Below, piece after piece: positions 9,206 through 16,642 of a DNA stretch of 40,949 bases. This DNA comes from Acidobacteriota bacterium (GTDB taxonomy: Bacteria; Acidobacteriota; Vicinamibacteria; Vicinamibacterales; UBA8438), in assembly GCA_002726085.1 (NCBI GenBank), contig PBRZ01000021.1:1-40949 (forward strand). The letters run 5' to 3'. Position 1 is the first letter of the stretch. The number at the start of each line of letters is the position of its first letter. The position numbers and the translations under genes are program-made. The notes below the pieces were generated by a model. The model had not been told where the DNA came from. It saw nothing but the letters and a program-made list of their open reading frames with translations, and did no database searches.

Positions 9206-10627
9206 TCATGCCCGCTGGAATGCCCGCGGCCGGAAGAGGAAATCCACGATGTTTCCCTCGTGCGGCTGCAGCCAGTTGAGCTTGATCGTCGGAACCGGCC
9301 CGATATTCAGCCGGTCGATGTTGCGTGCGTCCAGAAGCGCCCGCGTGAACGCCGGGTCCTCGGTGAGACCGGTCGCCACCAGCGTCGTGCCGATCGCGCC
9401 GATCATCTTGTCTTGCGGGCACTCCACCACCGTCACGAACGGATACATATACTCCTTCTTGGCCATCGCCACGCCGGGCGAAGCGCAGTGCATGACGGTC
9501 GGGCGGATGTAATCGCACCGGTCCTGTGGCACCAACCGACCGCCGTCCTGATGCCTGGCCGACACTTCCTCGACACCGTCCTCCTTCAGGGCGTTGTCGA
9601 TATCGGCCGAGATTGCGGCCGCCTGCCCCGGCACGGTGAACGCCGCGAGCGCCGCCAGTGGGTCTTCGGGCGGCAACGGCGCAATCGGACCCAGCCGCTC
9701 GGCCACCGCCTCGGCGATCTCGCGCGAGTGGCGCGGCGCCCAGATACCAGAGCAATTGATACAGCCGCGTCCGCTGTTGGTCAGGACGCTGTCGACCATC
9801 AGATCGACATATTGCTCCCAGTCATCAACCGTGTCCTCACCCAGCAGAATCTTGCTGAACCCTGGACCGTGCACCTGCACACCGGGGCTGGCAGCGTACT
9901 GCTCCACCGTGGCCGTGCCGCCAAAGATGAGGCTGCGTGCGGTGTTGTTCAGCACCGCCGCGCCGACGTCGCCAAGACCGGGGTAGAGCGCAATCGCTTC
10001 CTTCGGCACCCCCGCCTGGAAGAACGCCTGCGCCATGCGCCACGGGGTCCAGGGCTCCTGGGGACCCGGCTTCAGCACCAGCCCGATCTGCAGCGGGAGG
10101 ATCGGCAACCAGAGGCTGTGCACCCCGGGCGAATTTGACGGCAGCACCATGCCGACCACCGGCGTCGTCGCCTGGTAGCTGCGCATCACGCCATCCTCTT
10201 CGCCATACCCGCGGGTCAGGATGTCATAGTCGAGCTTGCGGGTGAGCGACGTGAGCACGTCGTCGAGGTGGCTGAGCACATACTCGAGCTTGCCCATGTT
10301 CATACGGCACATGTGCTCGGGAAGCCCGGTCGTCGCCGACTGCTGACGCACGAAGTCTTCCGGGGTCTGCGTGCCATCACCCAGCGGTAGCTCGGCCGAC
10401 TTGAACAGCTCGCCGCCCTTTTTGACCATCTGGAGCAGCTCGACACAGGGAATCTCACGCAACGCGTCTCGAGCGCGCTCGGCGCCCTTCCGCATGTCGC
10501 GGGCGACGATGCCAGGGTTCGCCTGGCTCACCTCGGCCACCGGCTCGCCGGTCGCGAAGTGCTCGACCTTGGTGGTGTCGAGACTCGTATACGGCTGTCC
10601 CCAGCGAAGAATCGGAAAGTGAATCAC
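9206..10627 (-). CDS. Aldehyde dehydrogenase-superfamily protein, LuxC/EhpG-like acyl reductase candidate
   Basis: The 473-residue protein has the aldehyde dehydrogenase fold: a Rossmann region with PSNSPG near residue 166 and a presumed catalytic Cys in the segment SGRGCINCSG near residue 290. The glutamate general base usual in hydrolytic enzymes is not obvious, which fits a reductase acting on an activated acyl group. A gene for an adenylating protein of LuxE/EhpF type lies two genes upstream in the same run, which suggests the pair reduces a carboxylic acid to an aldehyde: one activates, the other reduces. The substrate is unknown. Translation starts at GTG 10625-10627, overlapping the stop of a seven-codon reading frame. 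A weak AGGA lies about 13 nt upstream. Confidence 0.75.
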   Translation of the reverse strand: MIHFPILRWGQPYTSLDTTKVEHFATGEPVAEVSQANPGIVARDMRKGAERARDALREIPCVELLQMVKKGGELFKSAELPLGDGTQTPEDFVRQQSATTGLPEHMCRMNMGKLEYVLSHLDDVLTSLTRKLDYDILTRGYGEEDGVMRSYQATTPVVGMVLPSNSPGVHSLWLPILPLQIGLVLKPGPQEPWTPWRMAQAFFQAGVPKEAIALYPGLGDVGAAVLNNTARSLIFGGTATVEQYAASPGVQVHGPGFSKILLGEDTVDDWEQYVDLMVDSVLTNSGRGCINCSGIWAPRHSREIAEAVAERLGPIAPLPPEDPLAALAAFTVPGQAAAISADIDNALKEDGVEEVSARHQDGGRLVPQDRCDYIRPTVMHCASPGVAMAKKEYMYPFVTVVECPQDKMIGAIGTTLVATGLTEDPAFTRALLDARNIDRLNIGPVPTIKLNWLQPHEGNIVDFLFRPRAFQRA

Positions 10628-10682
10628 GGCTGTGTCAATCCTGCCATTCTGGCTGCACGCGTTCTGGCGTCGGCCCTTCGAC

Positions 10683-11174
10683 CTACTGGACGGTCACCGA
10701 GATCGTCGTGCACAGGCCGTCTTGGGTTCGGTGCTCGTCGTCGCCGATCTGCAGTGTCAGCGTATGTTGCCCCGCGGGCAACATCGTGTCGAACACCTTC
10801 GACCCGTCGCCGAAGTGCACCCACGGATCGGCCTTGGGAATCACCTCGCCGACTGCAAGGCACTCGGTGTCGATACCGACATGGTGATGACCCATTCCCT
10901 CGCGCGGCATCTCGACCTCTTCGGGCACCGGCGAGATGTTCAGATTCGACACGATGAACTCCGTCGCCACCGGGCTCGACACGGTCGCACCATCGGCCGG
11001 CGTCACGAACGACACCGACGGTGTCGTCGACGACCGATCCGCCATGGTCTCCATCGGCGCCGCGGCCGCCGGCACCGGCTCCGCCTCGGGCGCGCCGCCA
11101 CCGCAAGCAACGAGCCCAGTCGCCAGCGGGAGCACGCGCATCCACCGCCGCCGTCCACATCTCACAGTCAGCAC
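10683..11174 (-). CDS. DUF4399-domain lipoprotein
   Basis: The 163-residue product is a predicted lipoprotein. A basic n-region (RCGRRRWMR) is followed by a short hydrophobic stretch and the lipobox LVAC, and then a Pro/Ala/Glu-rich linker. The C-terminal half, with GHHHVGIDTEC and WVHFGDGSK, matches DUF4399, a small beta-sandwich domain of unknown function. I chose the GTG at 11172-11174 because GGGGAGG sits 6 nt before it on the minus strand; an internal ATG at 11141 would leave too short a signal peptide. It lies between the two presumed carboxylate-reductase genes, but nothing ties it to their reaction. The His-rich HHH motif could bind a metal. Confidence 0.75.
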   Translation of the reverse strand: MLTVRCGRRRWMRVLPLATGLVACGGGAPEAEPVPAAAAPMETMADRSSTTPSVSFVTPADGATVSSPVATEFIVSNLNISPVPEEVEMPREGMGHHHVGIDTECLAVGEVIPKADPWVHFGDGSKVFDTMLPAGQHTLTLQIGDDEHRTQDGLCTTISVTVQ

Positions 11175-11228
11175 AGCAACCCTCCCCGCCCCTAAGGGCC
11201 CGAGCACTCGAGCAGGCTGGCGAAGATC

Positions 11229-11280
11229 GGCGAAGCCCTCCAGCTTCTCCTGTCTCCTTACTCCTGCCTCCTGTCTCCTT
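11229..11280. repeat. Intergenic element with five heptanucleotide repeats, copy 1
   Basis: Five tandem 7-mers of the form NCTCCT[GT] fill 11246-11280, preceded by the conserved core GGCGAAGCCCTCC. The whole 52-bp unit matches 20890-20941 with only two differences. On the minus strand it reads as repeated AGGAG-containing heptads. It sits between the stop of the adenylating-protein gene and the start of the lipoprotein gene. Confidence 0.85.
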
Positions 11281-11285
11281 CCGCG

Positions 11286-12389
11286 TTAGTACACCCCGAC
11301 GGTCGTCGCCGACGCCAGACGGCTGAACGGACGCACACCGCTCACGCCGTCCCACGGGTACTGCTCGCACGGAGGCTCGCGCTCACCCTCGTCACGTTCC
11401 TGGAAACGTGGCACGAAGAACTCCTTCGTGAGTGTTGTCAGCATCACGCGTCCGGTCTCGCCGTATCCGACCGCGTGGCCCGCATCGTCCGGGTCGACCA
11501 CCTGCAGCACGGCGCGCGGCTGAGGTGCGTAATAGGTAATCTTGTAGCCGTTCTCCGGACCGCTTGGCGGACTCGCTGCCAGCCCCATCAGCGTGTTGCC
11601 GTAGGTCGGCGTCATGTAGATGCCGTCGAGCAGCTCCTCGTGGGCGAACCGGTTCCACTGCGGCGTGAACTCGGTGCCACCGGCGAAGATGCCGGTGATT
11701 CCAGCCTCTTTCAAGCTCGAGCCGTCTTCTTCGAGCCGATTGGCCAGCGCCTCGAGCAGTTTCGGCGTGGTGAACATGCACTTGATGTCGTGTCCCGCCG
11801 ACAGAACCGTGACCGCCTGGTCGATGACGTGGGCCTGATACGCCTTCAGATGGTCAGTCCAGCCTTTCTTGATCAGCTTGATGACCCATCGAGGATCGAG
11901 GTCCACGCAGAAACAGATGCCACCCCGCTGCTGTGCCAGATGCTCGACCGCCAGCCGGAGCCGACGTGGACCGCTCGGACCCAACATGAGCCAGTTGCTC
12001 CCCTTGGGGAAATGCTCGTCGGGGAGCGTCTCGGAAAACAGCTCGTAGTCGATACGGAAGTCCTCCTGCGCGACCCGGGTTTTCGGGATGCCGGTCGTGC
12101 CACCGGTCTCAAAGACGAACGTCGGCCGGTCGGCGTAGGCCTTGGGCACCCAGCGCCGGACCGGGCCGCCGCGCAGCCACTCGTCTTCGAAGTGCGGAAA
12201 CTTCGCGAGATCGTCGAAGTTCTTGACCTCCTGCCGCGGGTCCCACCCGGCTTTCTGAGTCCACTCGAGCCAGAACGGACACCCGGTGTTGGGGTCGAAA
12301 TGCCAGTCGATAATCTCGCGCACCCGCGCGTCGAGCGCCGTACGCGCCTCGGTTACGCTTGTCTCTGTCGCCGCAATATCCGTACTCAT
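11286..12389 (-). CDS. LuxE/EhpF-like adenylate-forming protein
   Basis: The 367-residue protein resembles the large domain of adenylate-forming (ANL) enzymes. It carries the nucleotide-binding loop ETGGTTGIPK near residue 94, the segment FAGGTEFTP near 233 and a PTYGNT motif near 258, which corresponds to the YG[MT]T motif. It is close in size to LuxE (acyl-protein synthetase) and to EhpF, which lack a full C-terminal ANL domain. The likely role is activation of a carboxylic acid as an acyl-adenylate for reduction by the aldehyde-dehydrogenase-like protein encoded two genes downstream; this is inferred from the pairing, and the substrate is unknown. Translation starts at ATG 12387-12389, 20 bp after the dehydratase gene. 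A remote PaaK-type CoA ligase is the alternative identification. Confidence 0.75.
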   Translation of the reverse strand: MSTDIAATETSVTEARTALDARVREIIDWHFDPNTGCPFWLEWTQKAGWDPRQEVKNFDDLAKFPHFEDEWLRGGPVRRWVPKAYADRPTFVFETGGTTGIPKTRVAQEDFRIDYELFSETLPDEHFPKGSNWLMLGPSGPRRLRLAVEHLAQQRGGICFCVDLDPRWVIKLIKKGWTDHLKAYQAHVIDQAVTVLSAGHDIKCMFTTPKLLEALANRLEEDGSSLKEAGITGIFAGGTEFTPQWNRFAHEELLDGIYMTPTYGNTLMGLAASPPSGPENGYKITYYAPQPRAVLQVVDPDDAGHAVGYGETGRVMLTTLTKEFFVPRFQERDEGEREPPCEQYPWDGVSGVRPFSRLASATTVGVY

Positions 12390-12409
12390 GAACCTGTGAT
12401 CTTATCACT

Positions 12410-12721
12410 TCACTCGGCCGGAACGAGCTGATCGGACTTGGCGGCAAACACGAAGTCGCTCTCGGTCAGACCGTCGATCTTGTGGGTCCAAATTGTCACC
12501 GTGACCTGCCCCCACGACAGTCCGATATCAGGATGGTGGCCCTGCTCCTCGGCCATCTCTCCGACCCGGACGGTGAAATCGAGCGCCTGACGAAAGTCGT
12601 CGAACGGGTACACTTTCTCGAGATGATGTTCGTCGACCACCTGCCAATCACCACCCAGCGCCCGCTGCAAGGTGACCAGCGCATCGCCCGTCAACGGCGG
12701 CACACCCCCGCGACACGGCAC
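12410..12721 (-). CDS. Pterin-4a-carbinolamine dehydratase
   Basis: The product has the hallmark E-E-x-x-H-H-P-D-[IV] (EEQGHHPDI), followed by a WGQVTVTIWTH strand and a final TESDFVFAAK helix, as in the dehydratase/DCoH family. This enzyme regenerates tetrahydrobiopterin-type cofactors after aromatic amino acid hydroxylation, or acts in pterin recycling. The GTG given here (12719-12721) is the first conventional start. Homology continues upstream, however: the frame extends as TELAAQQC, which matches the usual N-terminus, and a GGAGG (12757-12761) sits 8 nt before an ATC codon at 12746-12748. The true start may therefore be the rare ATC. It is first in a run with the adenylating-protein gene. 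Confidence 0.88.
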   Translation of the reverse strand: MPCRGGVPPLTGDALVTLQRALGGDWQVVDEHHLEKVYPFDDFRQALDFTVRVGEMAEEQGHHPDIGLSWGQVTVTIWTHKIDGLTESDFVFAAKSDQLVPAE

Positions 12722-12820
12722 GCACTGCTGTGCTGCCAGCTCAGTGATGGTCGTCCCCTCCCCGGAACCCGACGGCCCCCAGCCGGCGTCCGAATCTGAC
12801 GACGTGGCGCCAAGCTAGTC

Positions 12821-12826
12821 TATAGT
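12821..12826 (+). promoter_or_regulatory. Possible -10 box for the DUF6526 gene
   Basis: TATAGT matches the sigma-70 -10 consensus at five of six bases and lies about 34 nt before the ATG of the DUF6526 gene. No good -35 is seen at 16-18 bp. Confidence 0.35.
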
Positions 12827-12859
12827 GAGCCAACACGCTCACCCCATGGAGGAGGATCG

Positions 12860-13297
12860 ATGGTCGACCAGGAGCAGAACTTCGCCAATCACACGCGTCT
12901 CGTCCCACCATTTCACTACGTCGCCTTCCCGATCTTGCTCCTCAACTTCATCTGGGAGGTTCGCGGTCTCTTCAACGGCATCACGTTCGACGCAATCCTG
13001 AATGTCTTGGTCGCTGTGGCGCTGATCATCGTCGCGCTGTTCGCCCGTGTCTTCGCGCTGAAAGCCCAGGACCGTGTGATTCGGCTCGAGATGCGGCTGC
13101 GCATGCGGGAGCTGCTACCCGAGGACCTGCAGAGTCGGATCAACGACTTCACAGCGACCCAGATGGTCGGCCTGCGGTTCGCCAGCGACGTCGAGCTGCC
13201 GGAGCTCGCCCGCACGGTGCTCGACCAGAACATGACGACCGCGACACCGATCAAGAAGCTGGTCAAGGACTGGCAGGCCGACTATTGCCGCGTATAG
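12860..13297 (+). CDS. DUF6526 family membrane protein
   Basis: This 145-residue protein has two adjacent membrane segments (about 21-35 and 45-68) and then a basic, helical cytoplasmic tail containing RLEMRLRMRELLP. The layout fits the DUF6526 family, whose function is unknown. The start at ATG 12860 is well supported by GGAGGA seven nucleotides upstream. It is monocistronic and divergent from the dehydratase gene. Nothing in the sequence suggests an enzyme. Confidence 0.8.
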   Translation: MVDQEQNFANHTRLVPPFHYVAFPILLLNFIWEVRGLFNGITFDAILNVLVAVALIIVALFARVFALKAQDRVIRLEMRLRMRELLPEDLQSRINDFTATQMVGLRFASDVELPELARTVLDQNMTTATPIKKLVKDWQADYCRV

Positions 13298-13388
13298 CGC
13301 GCGCCAGGGTCCGTGAGACGGCTGCATCCACCGAGCCGAGAGAAGTCATTCTCTTTGGTGCAACGGTTCGCTATGGGACCATTGCTGC

Positions 13389-13637
13389 CTATCGCTTCCA
13401 ATAGCAGAACTCCGGCTCGTAGCACGTTCCGTCCAAGTCGCCGACGCGTTCCTGCAGGTGCGCCTGCGCATCGCCAATCGCGGCGTTGTATACGGAGGGG
13501 CCGAGTTCCTTGAGAAAGAACTCGAGGAGCAATCCGGCCTTCAGGTCGCCGATCTCCTCTTCCATGTCCTCTTCGAAGTAGCGCTTGATCGAGGAAATCA
13601 GCCGTTGCCGCGTCTCGGATCTGACCTTGATCGCCAT
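13389..13637 (-). CDS. DUF2164 family protein
   Basis: The 82-residue acidic protein matches DUF2164 over its whole length. It begins with an S-E-T-R-x-x-L-I-x-S-I-K-R-Y-F motif, then an E-D-M-x-E-E-I-G-D-L-K-A segment and a C-terminal helix. The family is widespread, small and cytoplasmic, and of unknown function. Translation starts at ATG 13635-13637 with GGAG about 11 nt upstream. It lies 54 bp beyond the next gene upstream (the start of that gene is at 14273), on the same strand. Confidence 0.8.
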   Translation of the reverse strand: MAIKVRSETRQRLISSIKRYFEEDMEEEIGDLKAGLLLEFFLKELGPSVYNAAIGDAQAHLQERVGDLDGTCYEPEFCYWKR

Positions 13638-13691
13638 CGGTCTACCAGCTCCAATCGGGCGCGCAACCGGTCGGGCGACACCAGACGACGT

Positions 13692-14273
13692 TCACTGCCG
13701 TCCCATCAGCCAGGTGTATCCAACGCGGAATCCAAGATGGTGATATCCGTTCTGCGGCCTGTCGATCGTGACCGCGTCGCGCAGCTCGAACCGCAATCCT
13801 CGTCGGCGGTCAAGCCAGTACGTCACGCCACCAGCGGCGTTGACGAAATAAGTCTGCTGCCCGTCGGGAACAGGCTCCCAACCGACCGACAAGCCACCGC
13901 CGAGAAACGGGACGACTGCGTTGGCAGTCGGGCTCGAGCGCCCATGATAGCTGACGTCGACCGACACCATCAGATCGTCGAGACGGGTGAGTGCATGGTC
14001 CTCGAACCGCGGTCCGGCCTCGAACCCAAGACCCAGTCCGCGTGGATAACGCCACTCAAAGCCGAGGCCGGGATACAACATGCTTCTGGTGCCGCCGAGT
14101 CTCCTGAGCTTGGCTCCATTGGACACAAACACGTGGCCATACCGCAGCACGCCAGTCGCGCCCGATGTTTGAGCGTAGGCGGGCTCCGGTGTCGCGATCG
14201 CGGCCACCGAGACCAGCACCGGCGACAGCATCTGGACGATCGACCACTTGATGACAATCGACCCCTTGATCAT
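13692..14273 (-). CDS. Predicted outer-membrane beta-barrel protein
   Basis: The chosen ATG at 14271-14273 gives 193 residues with a clear signal peptide ending AYA-Q at about residue 34. The mature part consists of alternating hydrophobic and polar strands with many Gly and aromatic residues, and ends HHLGFRVGYTWLMGRQ, similar to small eight-stranded barrel proteins. No catalytic motif is seen. A longer frame would add 16 residues before the signal peptide; GGAGGG lies 14 nt upstream of the chosen ATG. A role as a porin-like or adhesin-type outer membrane protein is only a guess from the fold. Confidence 0.6.
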   Translation of the reverse strand: MIKGSIVIKWSIVQMLSPVLVSVAAIATPEPAYAQTSGATGVLRYGHVFVSNGAKLRRLGGTRSMLYPGLGFEWRYPRGLGLGFEAGPRFEDHALTRLDDLMVSVDVSYHGRSSPTANAVVPFLGGGLSVGWEPVPDGQQTYFVNAAGGVTYWLDRRRGLRFELRDAVTIDRPQNGYHHLGFRVGYTWLMGRQ

Positions 14274-14405
14274 GATGAGCTGACTCGCCCTCCGTTGCCC
14301 GGCTTTCTCATCGTCGTTCACGTCCGTGCAATGTCGTGAGATGTGGCATCCACCCTATCAGCGGCCGGTCGGAGCCGAGTTTTCGTACGTTGCCTCAATG
14401 GGCTG

Positions 14406-14571
14406 CTAGCAGCCCGTGGCAAAAGCCCCGCTGCATTCGAACGGCGCTGCATCGCGCCGCACGGCGTTGTTCCGCGGTCGAATACAGGCGGGTATTCTCC
14501 CTTGTCGCGCCTTGTGGGACGCGCGCATCGCCATTCTCGGTGCGACGCGGGGTTTTGCCACGGGCTGCTAG
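14406..14571. mobile_element. 166-bp element with terminal inverted repeats, MITE-like
   Basis: The ends are perfect 19-bp inverted repeats (14406-14424 and 14553-14571, starting CTAGCAGCCCGTGG), extended by about 6 bp after a single-base bulge. The left end overlaps a perfect 14-bp palindrome at 14401-14414. Inside is a 6-bp-stem hairpin GAATAC/GTATTC at 14480-14497. No transposase is encoded. Several overlapping open frames cross it in both directions, which is what symmetrical GC-rich DNA produces. It fills most of the 300-bp gap between the barrel protein gene and the EcsC gene. A non-autonomous transposon is the best explanation. Confidence 0.65.
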
Positions 14572-14618
14572 GCGAAACCTCGGCTTGGCGGTCAGTGTGG
14601 AGCCTCGTGTCTGCCTGC

Positions 14619-15443
14619 TCATAGATTCTCGTACTCCGCCCTGACCTCATCTGGACCATGGGTTCGCTCCAGTCGCCGTACGACAAAGTGCCCGCGTGCG
14701 ATGTCCTGAAAATGGTCTAGAAATATGACGTTGAGCCCAGCACCACCAACGGCCCCGATTATTGGAATCGACTGAGCGGCCGCCTTTTCCGACACCACGA
14801 CGCCAAAGCGAGAGGCTACCTGCGTAATGAAGCGGGCAATAGCGGGGCCTCCCGTCTCAGCGAGACCGTTCTCGGCGATCTGTTGAGCGGCCCCGGTCAC
14901 TGCACGCGATAAAGCGGTCCGGACAGCAAAATAGCCTGTTTCGGACGCATCGTCCGCCGTTGACGGGCCTCCCAGCGCAAAGACTTCAATGCAGGCCAGC
15001 TTTGTCTCGAGCAACGAAATGCGCTCGCCTTCGCTACGGGCGACGTCCATGATGGAACGCAGCATCACGACCGCGGAAATCGGTAGCTCAACGGCCAACG
15101 CGGGAAGTCCGAGCGCACCACCTCCTGCCCCGGTCGCCGTCACGACCATCTTGTGGAGGATGTTCCGTGAGGGTGCCGGCCCGCTGTCGTCCATTGTGGC
15201 GACCGCAAGACGTAGCGCCGTCTGCAGGGCGGCCTCTGTCGCACCCTTGACTGTGTCAGACCAGGTGATGGGCAGGAACTCGAGCCCCTTCTCGATGGGT
15301 GACCCAACAACGTTGGTTATCCTTGCTGCAACACTTGGATTCTCGAGTAGACCCTTGGCGTATCGAAGGTCGTCCAGTTCCGACATCTTCATGGCTGTCG
15401 TCGCTCTAGTAGGCGCGCCCATTCCCGCCTGGTGCGGCCACAT
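14619..15443 (-). CDS. EcsC family protein
   Basis: The product (274 residues from the chosen start) matches the EcsC family: an N-terminal KGLLENPSVAARITNVVG region, a long Ala/Gly-rich middle, and a C-terminal GAVGGAGLNVIFLDHFQDIARGHF segment typical of the family. EcsC proteins are membrane-associated and of unclear function; some are encoded with ABC transporters, but no such partner is next to this one. The start is uncertain. ATG 15441-15443 has TACACT nine nucleotides upstream, fitting the near-leaderless pattern seen elsewhere here. ATG 15390-15392 begins closer to the conserved region, and ATG 15465-15467 is a longer option. Confidence 0.75.
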   Translation of the reverse strand: MWPHQAGMGAPTRATTAMKMSELDDLRYAKGLLENPSVAARITNVVGSPIEKGLEFLPITWSDTVKGATEAALQTALRLAVATMDDSGPAPSRNILHKMVVTATGAGGGALGLPALAVELPISAVVMLRSIMDVARSEGERISLLETKLACIEVFALGGPSTADDASETGYFAVRTALSRAVTGAAQQIAENGLAETGGPAIARFITQVASRFGVVVSEKAAAQSIPIIGAVGGAGLNVIFLDHFQDIARGHFVVRRLERTHGPDEVRAEYENL

Positions 15444-15559
15444 GGAGCCTCGAGTGTAAACGACCATCTGCGTTCTAGCTCGCCAAGCGTGTGGCGATGC
15501 TACGCCGACCGCCGTCTCGTCGGTTTGAGGCGCAGGTTCGCTAGGATCCCGGACTGAAA

Positions 15560-15565
15560 TACAAT
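15560..15565 (+). promoter_or_regulatory. -10 box for the bile acid symporter-family gene
   Basis: TACAAT lies 10 nt before the TTG start codon at 15576, with a weak -35 (TTCGCT) 17 bp upstream. The transcript would start within about 3 nt of the start codon. Confidence 0.5.
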
Positions 15566-15575
15566 ACCGCCGGTC

Positions 15576-16556
15576 TTGCGCATTCTCTCTCGATTGACGG
15601 CGGCCTTTCCGCTCTGGGTGCTGGTCTGCGCCACCCTGGCGCTGATCAACCCACCGCTGTTCACCTGGTTCAGCGGACCGCTCATCACGATCGGGCTTGG
15701 CGTCATCATGCTCAGCATGGGCATGACGCTCGGTTTCGACGATTTCCGCCGCGTGGGCCGCGAGCGCGGCCGCGTGCTGCCCGGCGTGCTGCTCCAATAT
15801 ACGGTGATGCCGGCGCTCGGCTGGAGCCTCGGGTGTCTGCTCGCCCTGCCGACTCCATTGGCCGTCGGCCTAGTGCTCGTCTCCTGCTGCCCGGGCGGCA
15901 CCGCCTCGAACGTCATCTCCTATTTGGCCAAGGCTGACGTGGCCCTGTCGGTCACCATGACGGCGCTGTCGACGCTGCTCGCCGCGCTGATGACGCCCAC
16001 CCTGACAGCCTTGCTGGCCGGGAGCCGCATCGACGTGTCGGCCACCGGTCTGTTCCTGGACACGGTGCAGGTTGTCATCCTGCCGGTGGTGGCCGGCGCC
16101 CTGCTCAAGTGGCGCTTTCCCCGGGCCATCGAGCCGGTCCTGCCAATCGCGCCGCTCGTGGCGGTCCTCACCATCACGCTCATCGTCGCCTCGGTCATCG
16201 GTGCCGGACGCGAACAGATACTGGACGCCGGTCCACGCCTGCTCCTGGCTGTGTTCGGCCTGCACGCTTTCGGGTTTCTGTTCGGCTATCTGGCCGGCAA
16301 GGCGGTCCTCGGCCGAGAGACGGCAGCGCGCACCGTCGCGATCGAGGTAGGCATGCAGAATTCAGGTCTGGGCGTCGTGCTGGCGCGGGGCAACTTCGCG
16401 AACCCGCTGGTGGCCATCCCGAGCGCCATCTCCACCGTCGCTCACTCGCTCATCGGTAGCCTCGTGGCCGCCTGGTGGAGGCGATCGGCAGCGGGAGGTG
16501 AGTTGGACAACGCCGGTCGAAGCGGGGTCGCTGGCGCTGCGCGACCTGACCATTGA
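15576..16556 (+). CDS. Bile acid:sodium symporter family transporter
   Basis: The 326-residue protein has about ten hydrophobic segments and the signature of the BASS family: SMGMTLGFDDF near residue 48, a CCPGGTASNVIS motif near residue 108 and a VGMQNSGLGVVLA segment near residue 258. Members carry organic anions (bile acids, pantothenate, pyruvate, sulfonates) with sodium; the substrate here cannot be told. The start is TTG 15576, supported by the -10-like TACAAT 10 nt upstream and by how close it lies to the first membrane helix; no Shine-Dalgarno is visible. It is monocistronic and divergent from the EcsC gene. Confidence 0.87.
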   Translation: MRILSRLTAAFPLWVLVCATLALINPPLFTWFSGPLITIGLGVIMLSMGMTLGFDDFRRVGRERGRVLPGVLLQYTVMPALGWSLGCLLALPTPLAVGLVLVSCCPGGTASNVISYLAKADVALSVTMTALSTLLAALMTPTLTALLAGSRIDVSATGLFLDTVQVVILPVVAGALLKWRFPRAIEPVLPIAPLVAVLTITLIVASVIGAGREQILDAGPRLLLAVFGLHAFGFLFGYLAGKAVLGRETAARTVAIEVGMQNSGLGVVLARGNFANPLVAIPSAISTVAHSLIGSLVAAWWRRSAAGGELDNAGRSGVAGAARPDH

Positions 16557-16642
16557 CGGTCGCGCGGCTGCACGGAATCGGCCGCAGACGGTCTGCGCTG
16601 TTCTCGGGTTCAGACACCTGCGACGAGTGTCATGACGAAATG

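Noticed and set aside
14336-14686. Several overlapping small open frames on both strands
   Set aside because: They cross an inverted-repeat element and have no ribosome site or recognisable domain; the symmetry explains them.
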